Source: Pseudoduganella guangdongensis (GTDB lineage: Bacteria; Pseudomonadota; Gammaproteobacteria; Burkholderiales; Burkholderiaceae_D). Taken from it: 64,000 nt of DNA. This document shows, piece after piece, positions 1 through 11,397 of the stretch (position 1 is its first letter; the number at the start of each line of letters is the position of its first letter). A program made the translations under genes and the position numbers. The notes beneath the pieces were generated by a model. The model saw only the letters and a program-made list of their open reading frames with translations. It was not told where the DNA came from and searched no databases. Where the stretch lies: the NCBI RefSeq assembly GCF_009857475.1, contig NZ_WWCJ01000008.1, forward strand, positions 1-64,000, written 5' to 3'.

Positions 1-670
1 GGACGGCGCCCTGCGCGCTGCCCGGCGGCACTACGGCCGGCGAGCCCTGCGGCAAACCGATAGGCGGCACGGTGCCCGGCGCCGGCACCAGGCCGTGGCC
101 GGCTGCCTTCACCGGCGCCGGCGTGCGGGCCGCCGCCTGGGCCGGGGTCGGCGTCTTCGCGACCTGGGCCTTTTTGGCGGCGCCGGCTTCCGCCAGGGCT
201 TTCTTGGTTTCTTCCGGCAAATTCTTGTACTGTTCCCACTCCGCCGCGCGCTGGGCGGGCGGGGTGGCTTTCTTCTGCGCGCGCGCGAAATTCTCGCGCA
301 CCGACTTGCGTTCCGCCGGGGTCAGGGCGATCCACTCGTGCATGCGCTCCTGCACGCGCGCCTTTTCCGCCGGCTTCATCTTGGCCAGGCGGTTGGCGAT
401 GGAAATCCATTTTTGCTTGCGCACCGGCCCCAGTTCTTCCCAGGTCGACTGCAGCGGCGCCAGGGCTTGCTGCTGGGCTGGCTTGAGGTCGGACCAGTGC
501 GGTTTTTCACCGACCGGTTTAGCAGCATCGGCGGTAGCGGTGGCGGTCGATGGCGCGCTGTTGGCGTGCGAAGCAGGGCGGCTCACCAGCCAGACGGCGG
601 CAGCAATCCCGGCGCCCAGCAGGGCGATCGCACCAGCAATCCATTTTTTTCTACCGCTGACACGCGCCAT
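1..670 (-). CDS. DUF3106 domain protein, 3' end beyond window
   Basis: The minus frame starting at ATG 670 stays open to the window edge, so the C-terminus is missing. A single membrane segment lies at residues about 10-29. A Trp/Leu-rich block follows (around HWSDLKPAQQQAL and RMHEWIALTPAERK), the signature of DUF3106, and then a Pro/Ala-rich tail. The start is 2 nt after the stop of the DUF3619 gene, so it is probably the third gene of the sigma-factor operon. In betaproteobacteria this trio is usual. Function is unknown; a membrane-anchored partner of the sigma factor is inference. Confidence 0.8.
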   Translation of the reverse strand, partial: MARVSGRKKWIAGAIALLGAGIAAAVWLVSRPASHANSAPSTATATADAAKPVGEKPHWSDLKPAQQQALAPLQSTWEELGPVRKQKWISIANRLAKMKPAEKARVQERMHEWIALTPAERKSVRENFARAQKKATPPAQRAAEWEQYKNLPEETKKALAEAGAAKKAQVAKTPTPAQAAARTPAPVKAAGHGLVPAPGTVPPIGLPQGSPAVVPPGSAQGAV

Positions 671-672
671 AC

Positions 673-1080
673 TTATTGCTCGCGAGTTTCGAGGTAGGCG
701 CCGAAGCCCTGGTCAAGGTAAGCAGACAGCGGCAGCTCATCGGACAGCACAGCGGCGTCCATCTCTGCCAGCTCCACGATCGATTGCTGTTGTTCGTACT
801 GGTACACGCCGACCAGGCCGCCCAGCGCCAAAAGCAATGGCAGGGCCACGCTGACGCGGGTGAACCAGGCAAACGGATTGGCAAAGAAAGCGCCGCCGCC
901 AGCCACGGCCGGGGCGGTGGCGCTGACGCGCACGCGCGCTGGCGCATCGGCCTTTTTGCGCGCCAAGGCAGCCTGTCGCGCCGCAGCAAGACGATCGGTA
1001 GTCGAGGCTGGCAGATCGTCTAGCTTTTCATTCAGCGCGCGCCGCACGCTATAGGCAAAGTTGGTATCTTCGGTGTTCAT
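673..1080 (-). CDS. DUF3619 family protein
   Basis: 135 aa. The hydrophilic N-terminal half (starting MNTEDTNFAYSVRRAL) is followed by one transmembrane helix at about 76-94 and a short acidic C-terminus. This matches the DUF3619 family found directly downstream of sigma-E-like genes in betaproteobacteria. Its ATG overlaps the sigma-factor stop by 4 nt, which implies translational coupling. By position and topology it could be an anti-sigma or sigma-regulating membrane protein, but no anti-sigma motif is visible. Confidence 0.8.
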   Translation of the reverse strand: MNTEDTNFAYSVRRALNEKLDDLPASTTDRLAAARQAALARKKADAPARVRVSATAPAVAGGGAFFANPFAWFTRVSVALPLLLALGGLVGVYQYEQQQSIVELAEMDAAVLSDELPLSAYLDQGFGAYLETREQ

Positions 1081-1646
1081 AACTTAATTCCCTTGGCTTT
1101 GAGCGATTCAGCGAGCGTGTGTGTGGCTCGCGAGCAATGCGTCTTGACGCTCCCTTCGGAACACCCCATTGCTTCGGCTGTTTCCGCTACATCCATATCC
1201 TGCCAGTAACGCATGAGGAAGGCTTCTCGTTGACGCGCAGGCAGTTTTTGCACTTCTTCTTCAATAATCTGCAAGATCTGTGCCCGTTCTACCTGGTCTG
1301 CACTCGACTCGGCCGCCTGGGAACCCTGTTCAGCCTCGTAGGACTCCAGTATATCAAAGTCCTCATGCTCTTCCTGGCTGGGGCCCAGGCCCGAAAAGAG
1401 GCTGACCCAGGTGTTGCGAACTTTTTCCCGACGGAAATAGTCGAGAATGGTGGTCTGCAGGATGCGCTGGAACAGCGCGGGCAGCTCGGCCGCCGGCTTG
1501 TCGCCGTACTTCTCGGCCAGCTTGATCATTGCATCTTGAACAATGTCCAGTGCTGACTCGTCCTTGCGGACGGCGTACACCGCTTGCTTGAATGCGCGGC
1601 GCTCGACGCTTTCGAGGAAATCCGATAATTCTTTGTCTGTGGCCAT
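1077..1646 (-). CDS. ECF-type RNA polymerase sigma factor
   Basis: 189 aa. Region 2 is visible around residues 20-80, with the DIVQDAMIKLAEKY helix and a DYFRREKVRNTW segment. A variable acidic linker of about 40 residues follows, then region 4 (LPARQREAFLMRYWQDMDVAETAEAM and an EGSVKTHCSRA helix-turn-helix). The long acidic linker is longer than in typical RpoE. The gene heads a three-gene minus-strand operon with the DUF3619 and DUF3106 genes. The regulon cannot be read from the sequence. Confidence 0.9.
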   Translation of the reverse strand: MATDKELSDFLESVERRAFKQAVYAVRKDESALDIVQDAMIKLAEKYGDKPAAELPALFQRILQTTILDYFRREKVRNTWVSLFSGLGPSQEEHEDFDILESYEAEQGSQAAESSADQVERAQILQIIEEEVQKLPARQREAFLMRYWQDMDVAETAEAMGCSEGSVKTHCSRATHTLAESLKAKGIKL

Positions 1647-2062
1647 GCGTCGGAAAAGAGGGCTGCGCGCTGCTGTTTATCTGAACAATCCGGCATTTTA
1701 ACAAAAATTGCAGATTAAGCTTGACCAATATGGTGCAACGCAGTAACGTTAAGGACGCTTTGCACACCACGAAGCTCCCCGGTTCTTCGGGACAGGCACA
1801 CAAAGCCGTTTCGAAAAACCAGCTTTCTATTGTCAGCAGTTTGCTCTAACCCGTGCCACAAGCGCGAGAGGTAGGCAGGAACCGCTGCAAAACTCCGGCC
1901 AAACGAGTTGCGTTTAGCACCGGCTTGTACTCCAGCTACGCATGGGGGAAGGGTCAGTGTCACCGCAGAAAGAAGGGAAGCTGAGAGTCGTGCACGGTGA
2001 CGCCCACTTCGCTAGGCAAGAGCATCCAATCAATCTCCTATGGACCTTGAAAGGATTGTTTC
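1647..2062 (+). promoter_or_regulatory. 416-bp ilv leader / divergent intergenic region
   Basis: This is the gap between the divergent sigma-factor gene and ilvI. It holds no convincing gene. A weak sigma-70-like element runs on the plus strand (TTGACC at 1721, TAACGT at 1744, 17-nt spacer). A 7-bp inverted repeat, GTCACCG (1959-1965) with CGGTGAC (1995-2001), lies 60-100 bp before ilvI. The length suggests a long ilv leader, but no leader peptide rich in Leu, Ile or Val codons was found, so attenuation is only a guess. Confidence 0.35.
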
Positions 2063-3784
<1,722 letters not shown>

Positions 3785-3786
3785 TC

Positions 3787-4278
3787 ATGCGACACATTAT
3801 TTCTGTACTGCTTGAAAACGAAGCGGGCGCGCTGTCCCGCGTGGTGGGCCTGTTCTCCGCGCGCGGCTACAACATCGAAACGCTGACCGTGGCACCGACC
3901 GAAGATGCGACCCTGTCCCGTATGACCATCGTCACCACGGGTTCGGACGACATCATCGAACAGATCACCAAGCACCTGAACCGCCTGATTGAAGTGGTGA
4001 AGGTGGTGGACCTGACCGAGGGCCAGCACATTGAGCGCGAGCTGATGCTGATCAAGGTGCGCGCGGTGGGCAAGGAGCGTGAAGAGATGAAGCGCACCGC
4101 CGACATCTTCCGTGGCCGCATCATCGATGTCACCGAAAAGACCTACACCATTGAGCTGACGGGCGCCAAGAGCAAGCTGGACGCCTTCATTGATTCGATC
4201 GACCGCGCAGCGATCCTCGAGACCGTCCGTACCGGCGGCTCCGGCATTGGCCGCGGCGAACGCATCCTCAAAGTATAA
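3787..4278 (+). CDS. ilvH: Acetolactate synthase, small regulatory subunit
   Basis: 163 aa, the same length as E. coli IlvH. The N-terminal ACT domain begins MRHIISVLLENEAGALSR and contains GLFSARGYNIETLTVAPT, the valine-binding and feedback region. A second ALS_ss_C domain follows from about residue 85. It binds the large subunit, activates it and confers feedback inhibition by valine. The gene has a GGAGGA ribosome site inside the end of ilvI and a 2-nt gap to it. ilvC begins 30 nt downstream. Confidence 0.97.
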   Translation: MRHIISVLLENEAGALSRVVGLFSARGYNIETLTVAPTEDATLSRMTIVTTGSDDIIEQITKHLNRLIEVVKVVDLTEGQHIERELMLIKVRAVGKEREEMKRTADIFRGRIIDVTEKTYTIELTGAKSKLDAFIDSIDRAAILETVRTGGSGIGRGERILKV

Positions 4279-4299
4279 ATTGAATCGAATTCACACTAA

Positions 4300-5325
<1,026 letters not shown>

Positions 5326-5347
5326 TTTGTCCCTAGAAGCAAGTTCA

Positions 5348-5373
5348 ACGGCCCTTCGGGGCCGTTTTTTTTT
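5348..5373 (+). terminator. Rho-independent terminator of ilvIHC
   Basis: A perfect GC stem (ACGGCCC / GGGCCGT) with a TTCG tetraloop is followed by nine T residues, 22 nt after the ilvC stop. Confidence 0.95.
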
Positions 5374-5383
5374 GCAGAGAAAA

Positions 5384-5467
5384 AATGTCCACTATGGGGT
5401 CAGGAAGAAAAGTGGACATTTTTGGGAAATGTCCACTTTTCTTCCTGACCCCGAAGTGGACATTTCT
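5384..5467. repeat. REP-like long palindrome (GTCCACTTTT...GACCCC type)
   Basis: Two arms of about 38 nt form an inverted repeat. Each arm carries TGTCCACT, GGGGTCAGGAAGAAAA and GTGGACATT elements in opposite order around a short TTGGG centre. It sits between convergent genes (ilvC and the phosphatase). It looks like a mobile intergenic palindrome of the REP/BIME kind and shares GGGGTC with the palindrome at 8023-8077. Confidence 0.7.
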
Positions 5468-5476
5468 CGAGCGGAA

Positions 5477-7102
5477 TTACTTCAGCGCTTCGGTGAGGAC
5501 GCGGCCTTCGGCGCCGGCTGGTGGGCGGACGTTCAGCAGGTGGGCGAGGGTGGGGGCAATGTCAACCACTTCGGCGTACTGGCCGTAGTGGCCTGACTTG
5601 ACCCATGGCTTGCCCATCACGATCAGCGGGACATTGGTGTCGTACGCATATGGGGCGCCGTGCGTGGTGCCTTTGCCGCTGGAGAAGCCGAAGATCCAGT
5701 GCGGCTTCAGCACCACCATCAGATCGCCCGAAATCTGGCGGTTCCACGCGCGGCGCATCAGGGTGGCGATGCGGGTGCCGCCGCCGTTGCCGCCATTTTC
5801 CATCTGCGTGCGGGTGAACACATCCGCCACCCCGTTCTGCGCCAGGATGAAGCGCGCTGCGGCATTTTCCACCTCCTCACGCTTCAGGCCCTTGGCATCA
5901 ATCTGGGCATAGTCCAGATGCAGGTTAGGGATCGATTGCGCGCGCAGGCCTTTTTCCAGGCCGAACTTGGCGTTCAGGTGGGCATTCAAATCCTCCACCA
6001 GCTTCTTGCTATCAACGCGCTGAGCGCCGGTCTTCTGCACGCCGCTGGAGAACTCCGGCGTGTTCGGGAAGCCGTGGTCCGCAGTCAGTACCACCAGCAC
6101 ATTGTCCATGCCGATGCGCTTGTCGAGGTAGGAGAAGAAGTTGGCCAGCATGCGGTCCAGGCGCAACAGATGGTCGTGCGAGACCTTGCTCTCCGGGCCG
6201 TGTTCGTGGTTGGCCAGGTCGTGCGCGGAGAAGCTTACGCCCAGCAGGTCCGGCACGCCGGCCGGGTTCTTGCCGAGGTTCTCGCCCTCAATCGCCGCTT
6301 GCGCGAACTCCACGGTCAGCTCGTCCAGGAACGGAGAGGCTTTCAGCTTCTTATAGTAGGCCGCATCGGTCTTGCCCGAATCGCTGGCCAGCTGCAGGTT
6401 CGGCGCATCGCCGTAGTCGCCCGCGTAAGCGGAATCGGCCAGCAGCGGTTTCCACTTCACGCCGTAGTAGCGCTCTTGCGGTTTGCCGGCCTGGTACTTC
6501 TGCACCCATTGCGGGTGTTCCTGCATATAGAAGGTGGACGACGAGAAGTTGCCGCTTTCTTCCATGTACATATAGGCCGTGCCGGTCTTGCCGCCCAGGA
6601 GGATCGCGCCGCGGTCCTTGCCGGACACGGTGATCACCTTGGATTGCTGGCCGGTGGCGTAGCGCAGTTGGTCGCCCAAGGTGTCGACGCGCAGGTTGGC
6701 CGGGGAGGTGCCGTCATGCGGATCGGTCTTCTCGTTGTTCAGGTATTTGTGCGCGGTGTCTTCGGTGCAGTACATGCTGCCGCCATTAACCGGGTTGACC
6801 CAGTTGTTGCCGATGATGCCGTGCTGGTAAGGGTAGGCGCCGCTCAGGATGGCGGCGTGGCCCACTGCGGTCACGGTGATGCCGTGCGCCTGGTGCGCAT
6901 TGCTGAACCACGCGCCCTGCTCGAGCAGGCGGCGGAAGCCGCCCTGGGCGAACTGGTGGCGGTAGCGGGTCACTTGTTCTTGTGGCAGGCCGTCAACGGC
7001 CATCACCAGGACGAGTTTTGGTTGTGCAGGCTGTTTGGCCGGGGCCGCGTGGGCGCCGAACGTGGCCGCCAGGGCCAGTGCGGGAATCAGGTACTTTGCC
7101 AT
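5477..7102 (-). CDS. PafA-like alkaline phosphatase / phosphodiesterase superfamily, exported
   Basis: 541 aa with a signal peptide (cleavage near AHAA, residue 20). Alkaline phosphatase superfamily fold: metal-binding D37 (MAVDGLP), a likely Thr nucleophile in GITVTAVGHA (T78), an Asn at 100, and SGKDRG with K162 and R164. These correspond in position to the Thr/Asn/Lys/Arg set of phosphate-irrepressible PafA. Further metal ligands lie in the SAHDLANHEHGPES and LTADHGFPN motifs. The protein is expected to hydrolyse phosphomonoesters in the periplasm. It is convergent with ilvC and transcribed alone; no Pho box was recognised. Confidence 0.88.
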   Translation of the reverse strand: MAKYLIPALALAATFGAHAAPAKQPAQPKLVLVMAVDGLPQEQVTRYRHQFAQGGFRRLLEQGAWFSNAHQAHGITVTAVGHAAILSGAYPYQHGIIGNNWVNPVNGGSMYCTEDTAHKYLNNEKTDPHDGTSPANLRVDTLGDQLRYATGQQSKVITVSGKDRGAILLGGKTGTAYMYMEESGNFSSSTFYMQEHPQWVQKYQAGKPQERYYGVKWKPLLADSAYAGDYGDAPNLQLASDSGKTDAAYYKKLKASPFLDELTVEFAQAAIEGENLGKNPAGVPDLLGVSFSAHDLANHEHGPESKVSHDHLLRLDRMLANFFSYLDKRIGMDNVLVVLTADHGFPNTPEFSSGVQKTGAQRVDSKKLVEDLNAHLNAKFGLEKGLRAQSIPNLHLDYAQIDAKGLKREEVENAAARFILAQNGVADVFTRTQMENGGNGGGTRIATLMRRAWNRQISGDLMVVLKPHWIFGFSSGKGTTHGAPYAYDTNVPLIVMGKPWVKSGHYGQYAEVVDIAPTLAHLLNVRPPAGAEGRVLTEALK

Positions 7103-7255
7103 TTTCCTTGTTCATGAATGGAGTGGACGACTCGTGATAATGCCACAAGCGCGTGGCGGTATGATGTCAGGGTTGTTACAAACGCTCACCAACTGGTGCC
7201 GATTGGCCCGGGGATTTCAGTTAAAGTGCCCCCATCGCAATTTAGGAGAACAACA

Positions 7256-8011
7256 ATGACCGTCCTGAAAACTGTAGCTGCCGCCGCCCTGGTGCTGGGC
7301 ACCCAGGCTGCTTTCGCCCAATCCGTGCCGACTGCCGGCGCCACCGTCATCGTGCCTGCTTATGGTGAAGTCACTGCGCCGAACGACCAGGCCGTGGCCA
7401 TGCTGGCGATTGAGGAGCAGGACAAGGACAAGGCGGCCGCCGCCTCCCGCGTCAACCAGAAGATCAAGCAGGGCCTGGACATCCTGAAGAAGGAAGATCC
7501 GCAGGCCAAGCTGAAAACCCAGGGCTACTACACCTATCCGGTATATCCGGAAGACCGTCCGCTGCCGCCGGGCGCCGTGGCCAAGCCACGCCAGCCGACC
7601 TCGTGGCGCGTGGGCCAGTACGTGGAGATGACCACCACCAATATTGCTGTGCTGCCGAAGACCGTGGCTGCAGCGCAGAAGGTATTGACCCTGAACGGCC
7701 TGTCCTTCGGCCTGAGCCCGGCCGCCACGCGCAAGCTGGATGATGCGCGCATCGCCGCCACTTACAAGAACCTGAACGAGCGCATCTCCTCGATCGCCTC
7801 CGCCATGGGCCGTCCGGTGACCGACGCCGTGCTGGACACCATCGACTACGAAGGCTCGGGCAACTACGCAGGCGGCGCCCCGGCCGCAGCACCGGCCATG
7901 ATGCGCATGTCCGCCAAAGCCGAGATGGACCAGACCGTGGCCGAGCCAAGCTTCGAGCCCGGTGAAACCACGCTGGAAATGCGCGTAGTCGGCAAAGTCA
8001 AGTTCAAGTAA
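7256..8011 (+). CDS. SIMPL domain (DUF541) exported protein
   Basis: 251 aa with a clear signal peptide (MTVLKTVAAAALVLG...AFAQS). The mature part starts with IVPAYGEVTAPNDQAVAMLAIEEQDKDKAAA and contains a WRVGQYVEMTTTN strand, the SIMPL/DUF541 pattern. The start was set at ATG 7256, which has AGGAG about 9 nt upstream and opens directly on the signal peptide; the frame is open further upstream but without those signs. Periplasmic; function unknown, with some relatives linked to oxidative stress. Followed by a large palindrome. Confidence 0.85.
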   Translation: MTVLKTVAAAALVLGTQAAFAQSVPTAGATVIVPAYGEVTAPNDQAVAMLAIEEQDKDKAAAASRVNQKIKQGLDILKKEDPQAKLKTQGYYTYPVYPEDRPLPPGAVAKPRQPTSWRVGQYVEMTTTNIAVLPKTVAAAQKVLTLNGLSFGLSPAATRKLDDARIAATYKNLNERISSIASAMGRPVTDAVLDTIDYEGSGNYAGGAPAAAPAMMRMSAKAEMDQTVAEPSFEPGETTLEMRVVGKVKFK

Positions 8012-8022
8012 CACCCGCCCAC

Positions 8023-8077
8023 GGCCGAGCCCGTGTCAACCTTGGGGTCTGACCCCGAGGTTGACACGGGCTCGGCC
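8023..8077. repeat. Perfect REP-like palindrome between SIMPL gene and pssA
   Basis: The left arm runs GGCCGAGCCCGTGTCAACCT and the right arm is its reverse complement, around a GGGGTCTGACCCC centre; about 25 bp of stem. It may also stop transcription, but there is no T-tract. The GGGGTC-GACCCC core is shared with the element at 5384-5467 and as a half copy near 59210. Confidence 0.75.
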
Positions 8078-8078
8078 A

Positions 8079-8106
8079 TTGCGGCGTGCGGTGTGTCCTC
8101 TATAAT
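8079..8106 (+). promoter_or_regulatory. Sigma-70 promoter for pssA
   Basis: TTGCGG (8079-8084) and a perfect TATAAT (8101-8106) with a 16-nt spacer lie 32 bp before the pssA start, directly after the palindrome. Confidence 0.7.
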
Positions 8107-8138
8107 AGGGGCCGGACTAATATTGAAATTACAAAGGT

Positions 8139-8990
8139 ATGGCCAAATTCCCTCGACGTCGCTCTAAGAACGCTGCTGGCAAACAATCCTTGTTCAGCCG
8201 CTTTGCCCGCCGCAAGGGTGAGGCGGGTGATCGTCCGCGCTCGCGTGGCATCTATCTGCTGCCGAACGCTTTCACCACTGGTGCGCTGTTCTGCGGTTTC
8301 TTCGCTATCGTTATGGCGATGAACCAGCGTTTCGAGCACGCGGCCTGGGCGATTTTCGTTGCGATGCTGCTGGATGGGCTGGATGGGCGCGTGGCGCGCT
8401 TGACCAATACCCAGAGCGAGTTCGGGGCGCAGTACGATTCGCTGTCGGATATGGTGTCCTTCGGCGCCGCTCCGGCGTTGGTGATTTACGAGTTTTCGTT
8501 GCGCGGCCTGGGTAAGCTGGGCTGGATCGCGGCTTTCGTTTATTGCGCTGGCGCTGCCTTGCGCCTGGCGCGTTTCAACACCAATATCGAGGTCGTGGAT
8601 AAGCGTTATTTCCAGGGCCTGCCTTCGCCGGCTGCGGCGGCGCTGATCGCTGGTTTCGTCATGCTGTTGACCGACCTGGAAGTGCCGGGCGTGATCTATC
8701 CGTGGCAGGGTTGGGTGCTGGCGGTGTTCGCCGGCTTGAGCATGGTGTCGAATGTGCCGTTCTACAGCTTCAAGGACATTAATTTCCGCAAGTCGGTGCC
8801 GTTCATCGCGGTGTTCCTGATTGCGATGTTCTTTGCGCTGATTTCGATCGATCCACCGAAAGTGCTGTTTGTGCTGTTCGTGGCGTACGGCCTGTCGGGC
8901 TATGTGATCTATGCGACGCGCATGGTGCGCGGCAATCCGGTGAAGCTGATCGAGAAAGCCAGCGAGCCGGGCGACCAGAAAGACGCGTAA
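8139..8990 (+). CDS. pssA: CDP-diacylglycerol--serine O-phosphatidyltransferase
   Basis: 283 aa inner-membrane enzyme that makes phosphatidylserine, the precursor of phosphatidylethanolamine. The CDP-alcohol phosphotransferase signature is complete: DGLDGRVARLTN, then FGAQYDSLSDMVSFG, near residues 78-110. About six to eight membrane segments follow. The N-terminus is short and basic (MAKFPRRRSKNAAGK). In many betaproteobacteria pssA lies between ilvC and leuA, as here. leuA begins 36 nt downstream and may be co-transcribed. Confidence 0.95.
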   Translation: MAKFPRRRSKNAAGKQSLFSRFARRKGEAGDRPRSRGIYLLPNAFTTGALFCGFFAIVMAMNQRFEHAAWAIFVAMLLDGLDGRVARLTNTQSEFGAQYDSLSDMVSFGAAPALVIYEFSLRGLGKLGWIAAFVYCAGAALRLARFNTNIEVVDKRYFQGLPSPAAAALIAGFVMLLTDLEVPGVIYPWQGWVLAVFAGLSMVSNVPFYSFKDINFRKSVPFIAVFLIAMFFALISIDPPKVLFVLFVAYGLSGYVIYATRMVRGNPVKLIEKASEPGDQKDA

Positions 8991-9026
8991 CGCCCCTGGG
9001 GGCGGTCAATGTCAAGGAGCTGCTCC

Positions 9027-10565
9027 ATGGATAACCGCCTCATCATCTTCGACACCACTTTGCGCGACGGCGAGCAATCGCCGGGCGCTTCCATGACCCG
9101 TGAGGAAAAGGTCCGCATCGCGCGCCAGCTGGAGAAGCTGCGGGTGGATGTGATCGAGGCGGGTTTCGCTGCTGCGTCGCAGGGCGACTTTGAGTCCATT
9201 CGTGCTATTGCGGGCGCTGTGCGTGAGCCGGTGGTCTGCTCGCTGGCGCGCGCCAATGAGCGCGACCTGGCCCGCGCGGCGGAGGCGCTGGAGCCGGCCG
9301 CGCGCAAACGTATCCATACCTTTATCGCGACTTCGCCGCTGCACATGAAAATGAAGCTGCGCATGGAGCCGGAGCAGGTGCTGGAGCAGGCCAAGCTGGC
9401 GCTGCGTTTCGCGCGCAAATTCACCGACGATATTGAGTTCAGCCCGGAGGACGGTAGCCGCTCGGAGGAGGACTTCCTGTGCCGCGTGCTGGAGGCGGTG
9501 ATCGCGGAAGGGGCGACGACGATCAATTTTCCGGATACCGTGGGCTATGCGGTGCCGGAGCTTTACGGCGAAACAATCCGCCGCCTGCGTGAACGCATTC
9601 CCAATTCCGACAAGGCGGTGTGGTCGGTGCATTGCCATAACGACCTTGGGCTGGCGGTGGCAAATTCGCTGGCCGGGGTGATGATCGGCGGGGCGCGCCA
9701 GGTCGAGTGCACAATCAATGGCCTGGGCGAGCGCGCCGGCAATACGGCACTGGAAGAGGTGGTGATGGCTTTGCGCACGCGTGCGGCGTATTACAACCTG
9801 GAATGCGGTATCGATACGACGCAGATCGTTGCGGCGTCGAAGATGGTGTCGCAGATTACGGGCTTTGCGGTGCAGCCGAACAAGGCGGTGGTGGGCGCCA
9901 ACGCGTTCGCTCATGCCTCGGGCATCCACCAGGATGGCATCCTGAAGGCGCGCGAGACTTACGAGATCATGCGGGCGGAGGATGTGGGCTGGACGGCCAA
10001 CAGGATCGTCCTGGGTAAGCTATCCGGCCGCAACGCCTTCAAGCAGCGCTTGCAGGAGCTGGGCATCGAGCTCGATTCGGAGGCGGAGGTGAATGCGGCG
10101 TTCTCGCGCTTCAAGGAGCTGGCGGACCGCAAGGCGGAGATCTTCGACGAGGACATCATGGCCCTGGTGAGCGACGAGGAAGCTGCTGCCGGTGGCGAGC
10201 ATTACCGCTTCGTTTCACTGGCGCAGCGCTCGGAGACGGGCGAGCTGCCGTTCGCGCGCGTGGTGTTCTCGATTGACGGCGTCGAGCATGCCGCCGAGGG
10301 CACGGGCGATGGACCGGTGGATGCCATGGTCAATGCCATCGAGAGCCGCGCGCAGAGCGGTGCGGAGCTGGTGCTGTTCGCCATCAACGGCATCAGCCCT
10401 GGCACGCAGTCGCAGGGCGAAGTGACGATGCGCCTGGCCCATTCAGGCCGCATCGTGAACGGCGTCGGCGCCGATCCCGATATCGTCGTCGCCTCCGCCA
10501 AGGCCTATCTCGCGGGCCTGAATAAACTCCATTCGAAAATAGAGAGGCTTAATCCGCAGGTTTAG
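9027..10565 (+). CDS. leuA: 2-isopropylmalate synthase
   Basis: 512 aa. Condenses acetyl-CoA and 2-ketoisovalerate, the committed step of leucine synthesis. The catalytic HMGL-like domain opens [13 protein letters not shown]. Metal ligands are in [14 protein letters not shown], and HASGIHQDG is diagnostic. The C-terminal LeuA dimer domain (from about residue 390) carries leucine feedback regulation. The ATG at 9027 has AAGGAG upstream and gives [15 protein letters not shown]; the in-frame ATG at 9009 overlaps that ribosome site and is rejected. Its substrate comes from the ilv pathway upstream. Confidence 0.97.
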   Translation: MDNRLIIFDTTLRDGEQSPGASMTREEKVRIARQLEKLRVDVIEAGFAAASQGDFESIRAIAGAVREPVVCSLARANERDLARAAEALEPAARKRIHTFIATSPLHMKMKLRMEPEQVLEQAKLALRFARKFTDDIEFSPEDGSRSEEDFLCRVLEAVIAEGATTINFPDTVGYAVPELYGETIRRLRERIPNSDKAVWSVHCHNDLGLAVANSLAGVMIGGARQVECTINGLGERAGNTALEEVVMALRTRAAYYNLECGIDTTQIVAASKMVSQITGFAVQPNKAVVGANAFAHASGIHQDGILKARETYEIMRAEDVGWTANRIVLGKLSGRNAFKQRLQELGIELDSEAEVNAAFSRFKELADRKAEIFDEDIMALVSDEEAAAGGEHYRFVSLAQRSETGELPFARVVFSIDGVEHAAEGTGDGPVDAMVNAIESRAQSGAELVLFAINGISPGTQSQGEVTMRLAHSGRIVNGVGADPDIVVASAKAYLAGLNKLHSKIERLNPQV

Positions 10566-10610
10566 CGTTTTACTTGGCCCGGGTCAAGGCGGCGCGGGTG
10601 GTTGGTTCTT

Positions 10611-11270
10611 ATGATGAGCAGTTTTGCTATGGATGCCTTTGAATTTCGCCGCGACCGTTATGAGTCGTTCCGCAAGTACCAGAACCCGCTGCTCAACCTG
10701 AGCGTGGTGGCGCGCTTGCCGGAGTTTCGTCCGTATTGCAAGCAGCGGCAACTGCCGCCGTTTCACTTCCTGCTGTATTGCTTCTATATGAGCGTGAAGG
10801 AGGTTGATAACTTCCTTTATCGCGAGTTCGAGGGGGAGGTGATCAAGATCGATCGCTTCTTTGGCGGCTATACCGTCATCAACCAGGACAACAACCTGAA
10901 TTACGCGAACTTCGATATTTCGGAGGATCGCGCGGCGTTCATTGCGCGCAGCGTGGCGGCAGGGGAGGTGGCGCGGGCGACGCGGGAGTTGATCAATACG
11001 GGGCGCGAGCTGTCGCCGCGCGAGCAGAAGGATAATATCTACACGACCTGCATGCCGTGGCTGGACCTGCGCGCGATCGAGCATCCGATCTATGAGTACA
11101 AAACTGCCGACATTCCTTTGATCGCGTGGGGCCGCTATAGCGACCTGGCGGGGGACACGATGTCAGTGCCGTTCTGTATCCAGGCCCATCACGGTTTCGT
11201 CGATGGCTTCCATGTCCATTTGCTGCTGTCCAAACTGGCCGAGCGTATCGCTGCGGAAATCGCGCAGTGA
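10611..11270 (+). CDS. Chloramphenicol acetyltransferase-fold acyltransferase
   Basis: About 220 aa. The C-terminal motif HHGFVDGFHV matches the HHxxxDG active site of CatA-type trimeric acetyltransferases, and the FHFLLYCFYMSVKEVDNFLYR segment matches the family core. Substrate unknown: many chromosomal members are not chloramphenicol-resistance enzymes. The start is uncertain; ATGs at 10611 and 10614 and a GTG at 10602 are in frame and none has a strong ribosome site. It lies between leuA and the convergent regA. Confidence 0.8.
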   Translation: MMSSFAMDAFEFRRDRYESFRKYQNPLLNLSVVARLPEFRPYCKQRQLPPFHFLLYCFYMSVKEVDNFLYREFEGEVIKIDRFFGGYTVINQDNNLNYANFDISEDRAAFIARSVAAGEVARATRELINTGRELSPREQKDNIYTTCMPWLDLRAIEHPIYEYKTADIPLIAWGRYSDLAGDTMSVPFCIQAHHGFVDGFHVHLLLSKLAERIAAEIAQ

Positions 11271-11397
11271 TTTGTCCTTGAAAAAGGCCCAGGCCTGCTC
11301 GGCGATCTCAAGGTCGCCATTCCGGCAGCCGGGAAAGCGCTTGAACATGGCCAGGTAGCAGCGCGTGCCGTTTGGTTCGGTGTGGCCGCTCCATGCC
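11271..11397 (-). other. Possible C-terminal hydrolase remnant between CAT-like gene and regA
   Basis: The short gap between two convergent genes translates on the minus strand as an unusually protein-like stretch (SGHTEPNGTRCYLAMFKR and then EIAEQAWAFFKDKSL), reminiscent of the end of alpha/beta-hydrolase esterases. It has no start of its own and is not in the regA frame. It is reported as a possible gene fragment only. Confidence 0.2.

Noticed and set aside
95..697. Plus-strand open frame of about 200 codons at the left edge
   Set aside because: It is a shadow of the minus-strand DUF3106 gene; its product is Arg/Leu/Gly-rich with no domain.
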